A stretch of DNA of 64,000 nt. It comes from JAHFUA01 sp963733935. GTDB taxonomy: Bacteria > Acidobacteriota > Terriglobia > Terriglobales > Acidobacteriaceae. Below the pieces are notes generated by a model. It was given only the letters and a program-made list of their open reading frames with translations. It was not told the DNA's origin and ran no database searches. This document shows positions 9,834 through 18,799 of the stretch, one piece after another. The position numbers and the translations under genes were made by a program. Numbering within the stretch: the first letter of the stretch is position 1; each line of letters starts with the position of its first letter. Where the stretch lies: the NCBI GenBank assembly GCA_963733935.1, contig CAVTEQ010000017.1:1-64000 (forward strand), in the 5' to 3' direction.

Positions 9834-11119
9834 TGTTCGAACATTGCAAATCAGACCGCACCCGCAAGCTCTCGGCAGCCATTATCGCCCTGCTCCTGCT
9901 GGCCTTCGCTTGCGCCGGTCCGGCCTACGCCGGCAAGAAGAAGGCTCCCGCTCCGGCCGAGCAGCCCAAGCTGGGCGATCAGCGCTCGAAGGGCTATTTC
10001 GACATCAGCAAAATCGTGTGGCCGAACCCGCCGGCGATCGCGCGCATCCGCTTCGTCGACCTGTTCACCGGCGAAAAGGTCGATCCCAACCTCTTCGCCA
10101 AGAAGAAGGAGCAGCCGAAGCAGAAATGGATGGACCGCCTGGCGGGCAGCCGGCCCGTGGACGAGATCCAGGTCAAGGAGCTGCCCTTCCAACTGATTCG
10201 CACATTCGGCGTGGCGGTGGATTCCAAGGGCCTGATCTACGCCGCGGACCAGGGCGTGGGCGCAATCTTCATCTTCAACCCGGAGACCAAGGCGGTAGAG
10301 CTGATCGCCAATGGCAAGCAGGCGCACCTGGGGATGATCAATGGCCTGGCCATGGACGACAACGACCGCCTGTTCGTCGCCGACGTGAAGCTGCACCGGG
10401 TAGACGTCTTCAGCGCCAAGCACCAGTTGGAGGCCACATTCGGCGCCGAAGTGCTGGCAAGTCCCGCCGGCATCGCCATCGACACCGAGAACCGGTTCGC
10501 TTATGTGGTGGACACCCAGAACGATGTGGTGGATGTGTTCGACGCAGACAACTTCAAGCTGCTGCGCAAACTCGGCACCCCCGGCAAGAAGCACGAGCTG
10601 ACCGCTCCCGGAACCTTCTCCCTGCCCGTCGGGGTTGCGGTGGATAAGGACGGCAACGTTTACGTCACCGACACCTTCAACAACCGGGTCGAGATCTTCG
10701 ACGCCGACGGCGGCTTCATCAGCACCTTCGGCAAGAACGGCGATGGGCCGCAGGATTTCGAGCGGCCCAAGGGGATTGCGGTGGATTGCGATGGCCACAT
10801 CTGGGTAGCGGATGCCGCCCAGGACATGGTCAAGGTCTTCAATCAAGAGGGACGCCTGCTGATCTACTTCGGCGGGCATGGCGAATATCCCGGTAGGTTC
10901 ATGGGGATCTACGGAATCACCATCGACAAGAGCAACCGGGTCATCACCTCCGAGGGGTTTCCCGGCCGCGTGCAAGTGTTCCGTTACGTGACCGACGCCG
11001 AGTTCGAGGCGGAGAAAAAGCGGCGCGAAGGCGGAGATCAGAAGTCAGCCAGTGCTCCTGCGCAGCCAGCAGCCGAGCAAGCAGCGAGTGCGGCAGGAAA
11101 GGATTCAGGTGCGAAGTAA
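9833..11119 (+). CDS. Secreted NHL-repeat beta-propeller protein
   Basis: Exported 428-residue protein. A signal peptide (AAIIALLLLAFACAGPAYA) is followed by a lysine-rich linker and a propeller of NHL repeats at intervals of 40-50 residues: RTFGVAVDSKGLIYAADQG, NGLAMDDNDRLFVADVK, AGIAIDTENRFAYVVDTQ, VGVAVDKDGNVYVTDTFNN, KGIAVDCDGHIWVADAAQD and YGITIDKSNRVITSEGFPG. The C-terminal tail is charged and Ala-rich. The ATG at 9833 overlaps the cytochrome stop. NHL proteins recur in gene clusters for extracellular multihaem cytochromes, where they are thought to assist assembly or secretion, but a specific role is not proven. Related copies are at 15532 and, decayed, at 6204. Confidence 0.85.
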   Translation: MFEHCKSDRTRKLSAAIIALLLLAFACAGPAYAGKKKAPAPAEQPKLGDQRSKGYFDISKIVWPNPPAIARIRFVDLFTGEKVDPNLFAKKKEQPKQKWMDRLAGSRPVDEIQVKELPFQLIRTFGVAVDSKGLIYAADQGVGAIFIFNPETKAVELIANGKQAHLGMINGLAMDDNDRLFVADVKLHRVDVFSAKHQLEATFGAEVLASPAGIAIDTENRFAYVVDTQNDVVDVFDADNFKLLRKLGTPGKKHELTAPGTFSLPVGVAVDKDGNVYVTDTFNNRVEIFDADGGFISTFGKNGDGPQDFERPKGIAVDCDGHIWVADAAQDMVKVFNQEGRLLIYFGGHGEYPGRFMGIYGITIDKSNRVITSEGFPGRVQVFRYVTDAEFEAEKKRREGGDQKSASAPAQPAAEQAASAAGKDSGAK

Positions 11120-11203
11120 GCGCCTCAAGTTTTGGCGGTCCCGCGGGGCTGCCAAGAAAACAGGAGCCGGACAACCAAACCGACTCCCAGGCCTGAAGTT
11201 GAA

Positions 11204-11215
11204 GTGTTGCAACAC
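11204..11215. promoter_or_regulatory. Perfect palindrome before the tetrahaem cytochrome gene
   Basis: GTGTTGCAACAC is a perfect 12-base palindrome ending 6 bases before the AGGAGGT ribosome-binding site (11222-11228) and 22 bases before the start codon. It may be an operator or a stem affecting translation. Confidence 0.35.
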
Positions 11216-11237
11216 AAATTCAGGAGGTTGTCATCTT

Positions 11238-12104
11238 ATGAAGAAAGTACTGTTAATCCTTCTCGTGGTTCTCGCTGCGGCTGCCGTGGCGATGGCCGCG
11301 ATACCGCAGGATACCGGCGAAACCACCGATATCCTGGGCGCCCACCTCGGCTACGGCCGTGGATGCGTGATGTGTCACGCGCCACATAGCGGCCCTGCCG
11401 GCAACAACAAAGCTACCAATGACAGTCAGGCCGGTGCGTTTGCTCTGTGGGGACAAGACCTTACCCCTCTCTACGGGCAGACCGTTAACTTCAGCGGCGA
11501 CGGCAAACCCTATGTGGTGACCCTCCCCGCGCAGGGCACGATCACCAGCGCCCATGACGCCAACACCATCATCCTCTTCTGCCTGAGCTGCCATGACGGC
11601 AACGTGGCAAAACCCGCCATGATGAAGGGCCAGACGGTCGAGACTCTGCCCATCGTCGGCGGTACTGCTCCAACCCTGCTCGGTGCCGATGGCACAGGCT
11701 CCGCCAACATGTACCAGAACGACCATCCGGTGGGCGGGCAAGCAATCGTCGCCTGCGGCGGCACGTACAACTGGGATTGCACCGGTGGCAACACCACCGC
11801 AATCAGCATGAACGGACCGAACTCAAGCCAGTTCGCGAACAACAACTATGGCTTCGCGGTCAGCTTGGCTACTTTCGGAACCGTGAAAACCGCAGTGGCC
11901 TGCACGAGCTGCCACGACCAGCACAGTCAGAACATCTACGCCGGCAAGATGGGCGGCGTACAGGGCTATTACAAGACGATGTTCTTCCTGCGCGGCTACT
12001 ACAACCCGGCCACCGGCGGCAACTCCACGGCGCAGTTCTGCCGTCAGTGCCACGGCGGCGAGGCCAACGAGAGCAAGGGCCAGTACGGGGTCCCGACCAC
12101 TTAG
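11238..12104 (+). CDS. Exported tetrahaem cytochrome, OmcE-like
   Basis: The ATG at 11238 follows a perfect AGGAGGT ribosome-binding site and encodes a signal peptide (KKVLLILLVVLAAAAVAMA). The mature protein of about 268 residues has exactly four haem motifs: CVMCHAPHSG, CLSCHDGN, CTSCHDQH and CRQCH. Between them are long Gly/Asn/Thr-rich stretches and a late FFLRGYY segment. Size, haem number and the order HAPH, CHDG, CHDxH, FLR, CRQCH resemble OmcE-like tetrahaem cytochromes, known to polymerise into extracellular cytochrome filaments. This is motif reading, not an alignment. The gene stands between an NHL gene and its own strong terminator, suggesting high, separately set expression. Confidence 0.85.
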   Translation: MKKVLLILLVVLAAAAVAMAAIPQDTGETTDILGAHLGYGRGCVMCHAPHSGPAGNNKATNDSQAGAFALWGQDLTPLYGQTVNFSGDGKPYVVTLPAQGTITSAHDANTIILFCLSCHDGNVAKPAMMKGQTVETLPIVGGTAPTLLGADGTGSANMYQNDHPVGGQAIVACGGTYNWDCTGGNTTAISMNGPNSSQFANNNYGFAVSLATFGTVKTAVACTSCHDQHSQNIYAGKMGGVQGYYKTMFFLRGYYNPATGGNSTAQFCRQCHGGEANESKGQYGVPTT

Positions 12105-12126
12105 TCTGTTTTTCTCTTTTAAATCC

Positions 12127-12155
12127 GGGGGAGGGAATTCCCTCCCCCATTTTTT
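12127..12155 (+). terminator. Rho-independent terminator after the tetrahaem cytochrome
   Basis: A 22-base perfectly self-complementary stem (GGGGGAGGG, AATT centre, CCCTCCCCC; 12127-12148) is followed directly by ATTTTTT. It sits 23 bases after the cytochrome stop codon. Confidence 0.85.
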
Positions 12156-12167
12156 CGGAGAGAGATC

Positions 12168-13453
12168 ATGAAGTACCGGTCTTCAAAGAAGATTGAAACG
12201 CCAGCATCGAGCGCGCGAAGCGCGCGGCAGATCGTAGCCCACGGCGTCAGCCGTGGGAGAGATTTGGAACAAACCAGCAGCCCGCGAAGCGGGCGAAAGA
12301 ATTATGAGAGGGTCCTTTCTGTCGCCCGCTACGCGGGCTCGCGGCTGGTGTGGATCTTGACCCACGGCTTGCGCCGTGGGCTACGGTCTGCCGCCCTCCG
12401 CGCGCTTTTGCGCTTCCACCCGCGCCCCCCAAGCCAGACTTTGGTCTGGGGGTTGTTGCTGGTCGCACTTTCCTCGGCGTCGGCCCAGCTCGCCAGCTCC
12501 CATGCGCCCACCGCGGTTGCCAAGCCATCAAGCGCCAATACGACCCTGCAACCCGTGGGCGGCCGGTTGCCCGGGTGAACGGGGCTGTCCTGACCGACCG
12601 CGACCTGGTGCGGGAGATGTACACGATTTTCCCTTACGCCCGCCAGCATAACGGCAGTGTCCCCAAGGCAATGGAAGCCGACATCCGCAACGGCGCCATG
12701 AAGATGATCGTCTTCGAAGAGCTGGTCTATCAGGAAGCCGTTCGCCGCAAGATGACGGTGGCGCCGGCCCGCATGCAGCGCGCCGAAGCCGACTTCCGCA
12801 AGCAGTTCCCCAGCGCGGCAGAGTTCAAAGAGCTGCTGAATACGGAATTCAAGGGCTCGCAGGCGCTGCTCAAGGAAAAGATCAAGCGTTCACTGCTGAT
12901 CGAGGACCTGCTGAAGCTGGAAGTGGAGAGTAAGTCTTCCATTTCCGTCGCACAGGCGAGAGCCTACTACGACAAGAACCCCGGCCAGTTTCGCGTTCCG
13001 GAATCGTTTGCCGTGCAGACGATCTCCATAATTCCTCCCAACAACGCCACGCCTGAGCAAGCGAAAGAAGCGCGCAAGCGGGCGGAGGATGCGCTGCGCC
13101 AGGCCAAGACCACCAAGAGCTATGAAGAGTTTGGATTGCTGGCCGAAAAGATTTCCCAGGACGACTACCGGGTGATGATGGGCGACCACAAGGCCGCGGA
13201 GCGCGACAAACTGCCAGCGCCCGTACTGCAGGCTGTTTTGGCCATGCAGCCCGGCCAGGTCAGCGGCCTGATCGAGCTTGACGGCCACGCCTACACGATC
13301 GTGCGGCTCAATGCTCACGTCGCCACGGGCACACAGAAATTCGATGACGTGAAGGGCGACCTTCGCCAGCAACTGCAAAGGAAGAAGACAGAGGAACTGC
13401 GTCGCAACCTGGACGCACGGTTGCGGAAGAACGCGAAAGTGGAAGAGCTCTAA
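12168..13453 (+). CDS. SurA-like parvulin peptidyl-prolyl isomerase (frameshift, repeat-invaded N-terminus)
   Basis: Periplasmic chaperone/isomerase of the SurA/PrsA type. From 12573 the frame reads ARVNGAVLTDRDLVREMY and FEELVYQEAVRRKM, the N-terminal chaperone region. A parvulin-like domain follows (YYDKNPGQFRVPESFAVQTI, then AVLAMQPGQVSGLIELDG) with a Lys-rich C-terminus. The signal-peptide core LVWGLLLVALSSASAQ lies in another frame (about 12441-12490), so the frame shifts near 12560. The only ATG with a good ribosome-binding site (GGAGAGAG at 12157) is 12168, giving MKYRSSKK. About 240 bases of hairpin repeats separate it from the hydrophobic core, so either the repeats were inserted in the leader or a non-ATG start is used. 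It probably helps assemble the adjacent barrel and cytochromes. Confidence 0.75.
12211..12449. repeat. Array of short GC-rich hairpin repeats
   Basis: Six perfect dyads stand in series: 12211-12225 (GCGCG-N5-CGCGC), 12238-12257 (CCCACGGC-GTCA-GCCGTGGG), 12280-12294 (GCCCGC-GAA-GCGGGC), 12324-12338 (GCCCGC-TAC-GCGGGC), 12361-12380 (CCCACGGC-TTGC-GCCGTGGG) and 12434-12449 (CCAGAC-TTTG-GTCTGG). Two stem types recur with different loops. Comparable hairpins occur in other intergenic gaps of this window. Confidence 0.85.
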
Positions 13454-13610
13454 GGATGGGGTGGGGGCGGTGAGGGTCGTGGGTGAATATCTCGAGTCAT
13501 GGAAATTGCGTAGGCTCATCCGCCCGCTCGGCAGTGCGCCAAACCGCGCAGATTTCAGTGGCGTATTCCGCAAGCTGGAGCGGCCTTGCCTCAAGGTCCC
13601 GAATTCGTTC

Positions 13611-13628
13611 TGCAATCGACTGATTGCA
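13611..13628. promoter_or_regulatory. Short inverted repeat upstream of the barrel gene
   Basis: TGCAATC-GACT-GATTGCA is a perfect 7-base dyad in the 255-bp gap between the isomerase and the beta-barrel gene. No U-run follows, so it is more likely an operator or mRNA stem than a terminator. Confidence 0.3.
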
Positions 13629-13708
13629 AAAGCCATAAACCACGCTGGCCGAAGCCTAACGGAAGCACGAATGCTTACTTTCTCAACAGTAAGGATGGCG
13701 AGGCTGAC

Positions 13709-15550
13709 GTGAACAAGCGCGGGATTTTCGTTGCAAGCATCTGGTTGCTAACACTGGTACTGCCGGCGCGGGCGCAGGTTCAGGTGGGCGACAACATCAA
13801 CATGAACCTGAACGGCACGCTATCGACGGGATACACCGGCGATTTCTCCAATTATGCCGGCTCCGACCATGGCATCAATGCGGGCGGCAATGCCGACCTG
13901 GCTGGCTTCTACTACAGTCCCAGCTTTCTCTCCTTCGACGTTCAGCCCTTCTACAACCAGTCGCGGGAAAACTCCAATTTCCAGTCGGTTTTTGCCAGCA
14001 GCGGCGTTAACGCCAGCGCAAACATTTTTGGCGGCAGTAATTTCCCCGGCACGGTCAGCTATAGCAAGACTTACAACAGTTCGGGAGGATTTGTCGTGCC
14101 CGAACTGGGGAACATCACCACCCGCGGGAACAACGAAAACCTCGGCATTGGCTGGGGGATCCACCTCCCCGATTATCCCAGCGTTTCGTTCCAATTCATG
14201 GACGGCAACAATACCAACACGGTGTTCGGCACAAATTCGGACAGCACTTCCCATATCGACACGTTCGGAGTCAACGTATCTCACACCTTGGCTGGGTTCC
14301 GCCTGAACGGCGGCTATAACTACAACAAAGTTCACGCCGTGACAGCGGATTTCCTCAACGGCGAGGCGGCGCCGCAGGCCTCGGATTCTTCCGGCAACTC
14401 CTTTAATTTTGGGGTCGGGCATAGCCTGCCGCTGAACGGCGCGTTTTCGGCCGGGGTCAGCAGGTCGGACATCAGCTCGGAATACAGCGGCGGCAGCTAC
14501 AACGCCACCATTGACACGGTCAACGCCGGCGCCGGTTTCCAGCCCATTCGCAATCTGAACGTTGGGGTCAACAGTCAGTACACGGACAATCTCGGAGGGA
14601 CGCTTTACCAGTCCATCATCGCCGCTGGAGGCGTGGTGCCGCCATCGTTGCTGCAGTATTCGACCCACTCGCTGGACATCAACGGCCAGGCCAATTATGT
14701 CCTGCCGTCGTTGCACCTCACCTTCGGCGCCAATGCCGACCACCGCGAGCAAAGCGCGCTGGGAACTTCGATTGGCTCGAATACTTTTACCGAAATGGTG
14801 AGTTATGGCAACGCCCTGCTCGGTGGTTTCTTTAATGCTACGGCGGGCGTTACACAGACCTCGGTGGACGTACCCGACAGCCCCAGCACCCTGGGTTTTT
14901 TTGAGACCGTTTCTTATACGCGCCGCCTGCAACGGTGGAACCTGAACGGCTCGCTCAACTATTCGCGCAACACGCAGACGGCATTGGTGGCCTATACCTC
15001 CTCGGGGTACGGTTACTCGGTCGGTATTGGGCGCAATATAGGAACGTATTCCCATTGGAGCGCCAACGCCAGCGGGTCGGAATCCACCTTCAACAATGTT
15101 GCCGGCTCGGGAACCTTCAGCCAGAGCTATTCGACCTCGTTGTCTTTGAAGAGATTCAGCATCAGCGGCGCTTATTCGAAGGCCGATGGAACCTCGATCC
15201 TCACCCCCACCGGGCTGACGCCGGTTCTGGTTCCGGTTCCAATCGTGACCCCGGCGCAGGTGATTCTGTTTGGCGGCAAGGCGTACTCTATCGGAGCGGC
15301 CACCACCCCGATTCGCGGACTGACCCTCTCGGCCAGTTACTCGAAGGCGCTGAGCAATACCGTGGGAACGACTGCCAGTTCACAGAACAACACGGAACAA
15401 ATGAGCGCGTTTTTGCAGTACAAGTTGCGGCAGTTGTGGATCACGGGTGGCTACCTGAAGCTGACGCAGGGCTTCAGCGTCATTGGGGGGCCGCCGACCA
15501 CGGGCTCGTCGTTCTTCATTGGAGTTTCCAGGTGGTTCAAGTTTTTCTGA
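13709..15550 (+). CDS. Outer-membrane beta-barrel protein (candidate conduit porin)
   Basis: 613-residue exported barrel. The GTG at 13709 with an AAGGA site at 13691 gives a signal peptide (GIFVASIWLLTLVLPARA). The mature chain alternates short amphipathic strands and Asn/Gly/Ser turns throughout (for example VSFQFMDGNN, FRLNGGYNYNK, LNVGVNSQYTDN, LHLTFGANADH). It ends in an aromatic-rich strand, FFIGVSRWFKFF, with the terminal Phe typical of Bam substrates. No known porin family can be named. Placed between a SurA-like isomerase, NHL proteins and multihaem cytochromes, it most plausibly forms the sheath of an outer-membrane electron conduit, as in porin-cytochrome complexes. The downstream NHL gene overlaps its end by 19 bases. 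Confidence 0.75.
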   Translation: MNKRGIFVASIWLLTLVLPARAQVQVGDNINMNLNGTLSTGYTGDFSNYAGSDHGINAGGNADLAGFYYSPSFLSFDVQPFYNQSRENSNFQSVFASSGVNASANIFGGSNFPGTVSYSKTYNSSGGFVVPELGNITTRGNNENLGIGWGIHLPDYPSVSFQFMDGNNTNTVFGTNSDSTSHIDTFGVNVSHTLAGFRLNGGYNYNKVHAVTADFLNGEAAPQASDSSGNSFNFGVGHSLPLNGAFSAGVSRSDISSEYSGGSYNATIDTVNAGAGFQPIRNLNVGVNSQYTDNLGGTLYQSIIAAGGVVPPSLLQYSTHSLDINGQANYVLPSLHLTFGANADHREQSALGTSIGSNTFTEMVSYGNALLGGFFNATAGVTQTSVDVPDSPSTLGFFETVSYTRRLQRWNLNGSLNYSRNTQTALVAYTSSGYGYSVGIGRNIGTYSHWSANASGSESTFNNVAGSGTFSQSYSTSLSLKRFSISGAYSKADGTSILTPTGLTPVLVPVPIVTPAQVILFGGKAYSIGAATTPIRGLTLSASYSKALSNTVGTTASSQNNTEQMSAFLQYKLRQLWITGGYLKLTQGFSVIGGPPTTGSSFFIGVSRWFKFF

Positions 15551-16630
15551 GGTCGATTCTTCGAGGCAAGCCAGGACGGTTGCTGGTCTGTGCCCTGGCG
15601 CTGGTGCTGGCGCCGGGCGCGGCGGCCAAGTCGTCGAAGAAAGACCCGCAGCCGGTCGCTGGCGCCCGAGCTGCAATTGGAAGGCGGGCGCCGGCTCACG
15701 TACGAGCGCAGCTTCCGGTCCGAGCGTGAGGTGAAGCTGAAGCGCAGCTTCTGGAACAAGCTGGTGGACATCGTGGCCGGCGAACCCGAATTTCACAGCC
15801 TGATCAATCCCTACGAGGTGGTGACCGATTCGCATGACCGCATCATCGTGACCGATCCCGGCGCGGCGGGAATCCACATTTTTGATTTTGGGCAACAGAA
15901 GTACAAGTTCATCTCCCGCGAGAAGGAGAAGGAAGGGCTACATTCGCCGCAATGCGTCGCGGTGGATGCTGCCGACAACATCTATGTGACCGATTCCGAG
16001 TCCGGCAGGATCTTCGTGTTTGAGCCCAGCGGAAAGTTCCAGCGGACGATCGGAAGCCTGAAAGGCGGCGAGGGCTTCTTCAAGCGGCCCACCGGAATCG
16101 CGGTGGATTCGGCGGCACAGCGCATCTACGTGACCGACACGTTGCGCAACCAGATTTTCGTTCTCGACATGCAGGGCAGCGTATTGCAGACCATCGGTAA
16201 GACCGGTGTGGGCAACGGCGAATTCAACTTTCCCACCGAGCTGCGTTTGTCCGGCGACAATCTGATCGTCGTCGATGCGATGAATTTTCGCGTCCAGGTG
16301 CTGGACCGTTCCGGAAACTTCCGCTACGCCATAGGCCGCATTGGGGAAGGCCGGGGCGAGATGTTTCGCCCGAAGGGCGTGGGAGTGGACTCGGAAGGCC
16401 ATCTCTACGTGGTGGAAGCGGTGCGCGGGATGGTGCAGGTGTTCGATCAGCAGGGACGTCTTCTGTACTACTTCGGGCAGAAAGGCGCCGGGCTCGGAGA
16501 ATTTCAATTGCCCACGGGTTTGTGGATCGATCGCAATGACCGGGTACTGGTGGTGGATTCCTATAGCCACCGGGTTCAGGTCTTCCGCTATTTTGGACTG
16601 ACCAAGCAAGCGGTAGGAGTTCAGCATTGA
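15532..16630 (+). CDS. Secreted NHL-repeat protein, second copy (one frameshift)
   Basis: About 365 residues after repair. A GTG at 15532, inside the last codons of the barrel gene, starts MVQVFLRSILRGKPGRLLV and a signal peptide ending PGAAA. Removing one G near 15652 joins KKDPQP to SLAPELQLEGGRRLTYERSF. NHL repeats follow: PYEVVTDSHDRIIVTDPG, QCVAVDAADNIYVTDSESG, TGIAVDSAAQRIYVTDTLR, TELRLSGDNLIVVDAMNFR, KGVGVDSEGHLYVVEAVRG and TGLWIDRNDRVLVVDSYSH. The stop overlaps the next cytochrome start (TTGA). Sharing of the barrel and cytochrome ends suggests all three are translated together and act in one assembly. Confidence 0.85.
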
Positions 16631-18693
16631 AGTTGAGGGCCATTTCGATAGGGATGGTGGTCGCGTTAGGCGCTGGTATGGCGCTGGCACAGCTCGGCAC
16701 GGACGTACTCGGCGCTCATGACATGTCGCCCGCTAGTGGCTCCCCGATCACCGGGAACCTCGGCAGCCCCTGCCTGTATTGCCATGCTCCCCACTCTGGC
16801 ATCAATGGCGCGCCTGGAGTTCTGGGGACGCCCTTGTGGGACCAAAAGCTCTCCAGTGTGCAGACCTACCAAAACTACAGCAGCCCCACGATGGTGAATC
16901 AGACCAACCCGTCACCCCCTCTAGGATCGAACAGCACTCTCTGCTTGAGCTGCCACGATGGCACGGTGGCGGTGGGAACGCTGAGCCCTTATGGCCAGGT
17001 GTCCATGACCGGCACTCTGAGCGGCACCCCAGCCGACCTGGGAACCAACATGCAATCCACGCATCCTTTCAGCTTTGTCACTCCGCTGAAGGCTGCTGGT
17101 GACCTCTACCCGTCATTGAGCGCTATTCCGCCTTCCACGCAGGACGCGACGGGGGCCGTCAAGCTCATAAGCGGCAACGTTGAGTGCGGAAGCTGCCACA
17201 ACCCGCACGTGCAGAATATCGACCCCAACGGAAACTTCCTCGTTATCAACAATTCGGACACAAACTCCCCCAATGCCCTCTGCCTTGCCTGCCACAATAC
17301 CACCCCGACAGGCACGGGAATGGGATTGGCAGCCGCCCAGGCCAAGATGCGCGTCGCAGCCCAGGCCATGGTGGGGAGCCCTGCCCCGAGCACTTCGACC
17401 ACCGATAAGACTCAGAGAAACCCGCTGGCACAGTGGAGTGACAGTATTCACGCCATCGCGCCCAACCGTGTCGCCAGCCAGACTTCGCTGGGCGGCTACA
17501 CACAGGTTGCTAAGAGATTGGGCGGGATGTCCCTTAGCAGTTACACGACCCTTAGGAAGAGCGGTTGTTTGTCCTGTCACACGACTCACAACGCGACCCC
17601 GGCCTCGCTGCTTCGCGGACCCAACGACCAGGCCTGCATCAATTGCCACAGTGGCGGTTCGAACGTGTCTCCGCCTGCGCCGAATATCTATGCCGAAATG
17701 GCGTCGCCGAAGATCAACCATTCCATCACAACCGCCAATGGCAACAACACGCACTCCGCGCACGAAAGCGACTTGCTCAATCGCAACCGCCACGCTACCT
17801 GCGTGGACTGCCATAATCCTCACGGCACGAAACAGGTGGGGTTGGGCTTTCCCGCGCCGCCAGTGGTTCGCGCTTCGCAAAGTGGAGTTGTGGGAATCAG
17901 CGCGTCTGACGGCCAGAGTGTTGTTTTTCCGTCCAACAACCAATATGAGAACTGCCTGCGCTGCCATGGCACGAGTACGGGGAAAACCGCGAATCCTACC
18001 GTCTTTGGGTACTTGCCGAACTGGGTTGTATCCGCCCCGGATCCGCTGAACGTGATCCCGCAGTTCAGCGCCACTTCCACCTCCAGCCATCCGGTGATGC
18101 ATGATCGCAGCAGCCCGTTCCCGCAGTCCAGCTTGCGGTTCAACATGCTGAACCTGGATGGCAGCAGCAAGGGCCGCAGCATGGGCACGCGCATCTTGTG
18201 CACCGATTGCCACAACAGCGACGACAACCGGGAATTCGGCGGGCCGGGACCGAACGGCCCACACGGCTCAAAATACAGCCACATTCTGGAGCGCCGCTAC
18301 GACATGAGCCAGGCGCCGCTGCCAGGCCAGGCAATCACGAATCTGAATCTGCCTCCCAACCTGACTGCGCTCGGGAATTACGCCCTCTGTGCGAAGTGTC
18401 ACGACCTTGCCAACCTGATGAGCAACGCCAGCTTCCGCGAGCATGCGCGCCACCTCAACGATGGCTTCTCCTGCTCCGTCTGCCACACGGCGCACGGAAT
18501 GGGGGCCCAGGCAGCCACGGTTTCAGGGGAGCGTATGGTGAACTTCGATGTCAACGTGGTCGCCCCCAATGGAGCCACCCCGATCGCCTACCGACGCGCT
18601 TCGAGTTCATGCAGCCTGACTTGTCACGGGCACGCGCATAACCTGGCGGGGGCGGCTCCGGCAGGCACGCCGGTGAAAGTCCGGACCAAGTGA
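16627..18693 (+). CDS. Exported 12-haem c-type cytochrome
   Basis: 688 residues. A TTG start at 16627 overlapping the preceding TGA gives a compact signal peptide (MKLRAISIGMVVALGAGMALA). An internal ATG at 16654 would lose the basic n-region. Eleven CxxCH sites are visible (CLYCHAPHSG, CLSCHDGT, CGSCHNPH, CLACH, CLSCH, CINCH, CVDCHNPHG, CLRCH, CTDCH, CAKCH, CSVCHTAHG), plus a C-terminal CSLTCHGHAHN of the rarer Cx3CH type. The N-terminal layout (LGAH, then CHAPHSG, then CLSCHDG) resembles that of the tetrahaem protein, suggesting shared ancestry. It is probably an outer-surface or barrel-embedded cytochrome. Confidence 0.9.
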   Translation: MKLRAISIGMVVALGAGMALAQLGTDVLGAHDMSPASGSPITGNLGSPCLYCHAPHSGINGAPGVLGTPLWDQKLSSVQTYQNYSSPTMVNQTNPSPPLGSNSTLCLSCHDGTVAVGTLSPYGQVSMTGTLSGTPADLGTNMQSTHPFSFVTPLKAAGDLYPSLSAIPPSTQDATGAVKLISGNVECGSCHNPHVQNIDPNGNFLVINNSDTNSPNALCLACHNTTPTGTGMGLAAAQAKMRVAAQAMVGSPAPSTSTTDKTQRNPLAQWSDSIHAIAPNRVASQTSLGGYTQVAKRLGGMSLSSYTTLRKSGCLSCHTTHNATPASLLRGPNDQACINCHSGGSNVSPPAPNIYAEMASPKINHSITTANGNNTHSAHESDLLNRNRHATCVDCHNPHGTKQVGLGFPAPPVVRASQSGVVGISASDGQSVVFPSNNQYENCLRCHGTSTGKTANPTVFGYLPNWVVSAPDPLNVIPQFSATSTSSHPVMHDRSSPFPQSSLRFNMLNLDGSSKGRSMGTRILCTDCHNSDDNREFGGPGPNGPHGSKYSHILERRYDMSQAPLPGQAITNLNLPPNLTALGNYALCAKCHDLANLMSNASFREHARHLNDGFSCSVCHTAHGMGAQAATVSGERMVNFDVNVVAPNGATPIAYRRASSSCSLTCHGHAHNLAGAAPAGTPVKVRTK

Positions 18694-18799
18694 GGCCCTG
18701 GTTTGAAGTTGAGGATCGGAAACGTCAACCCATAGCGGCGAGCGTATCCGGGCTGACGCTGAAGCAGCGGGAACGACACATCGTGAGGAGCTAGTTCGA

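Noticed and set aside
12211..12449. CRISPR array
   Set aside because: The repeats are short self-complementary hairpins of differing sequence without constant-length repeats or spacers, and no cas genes are in the window.
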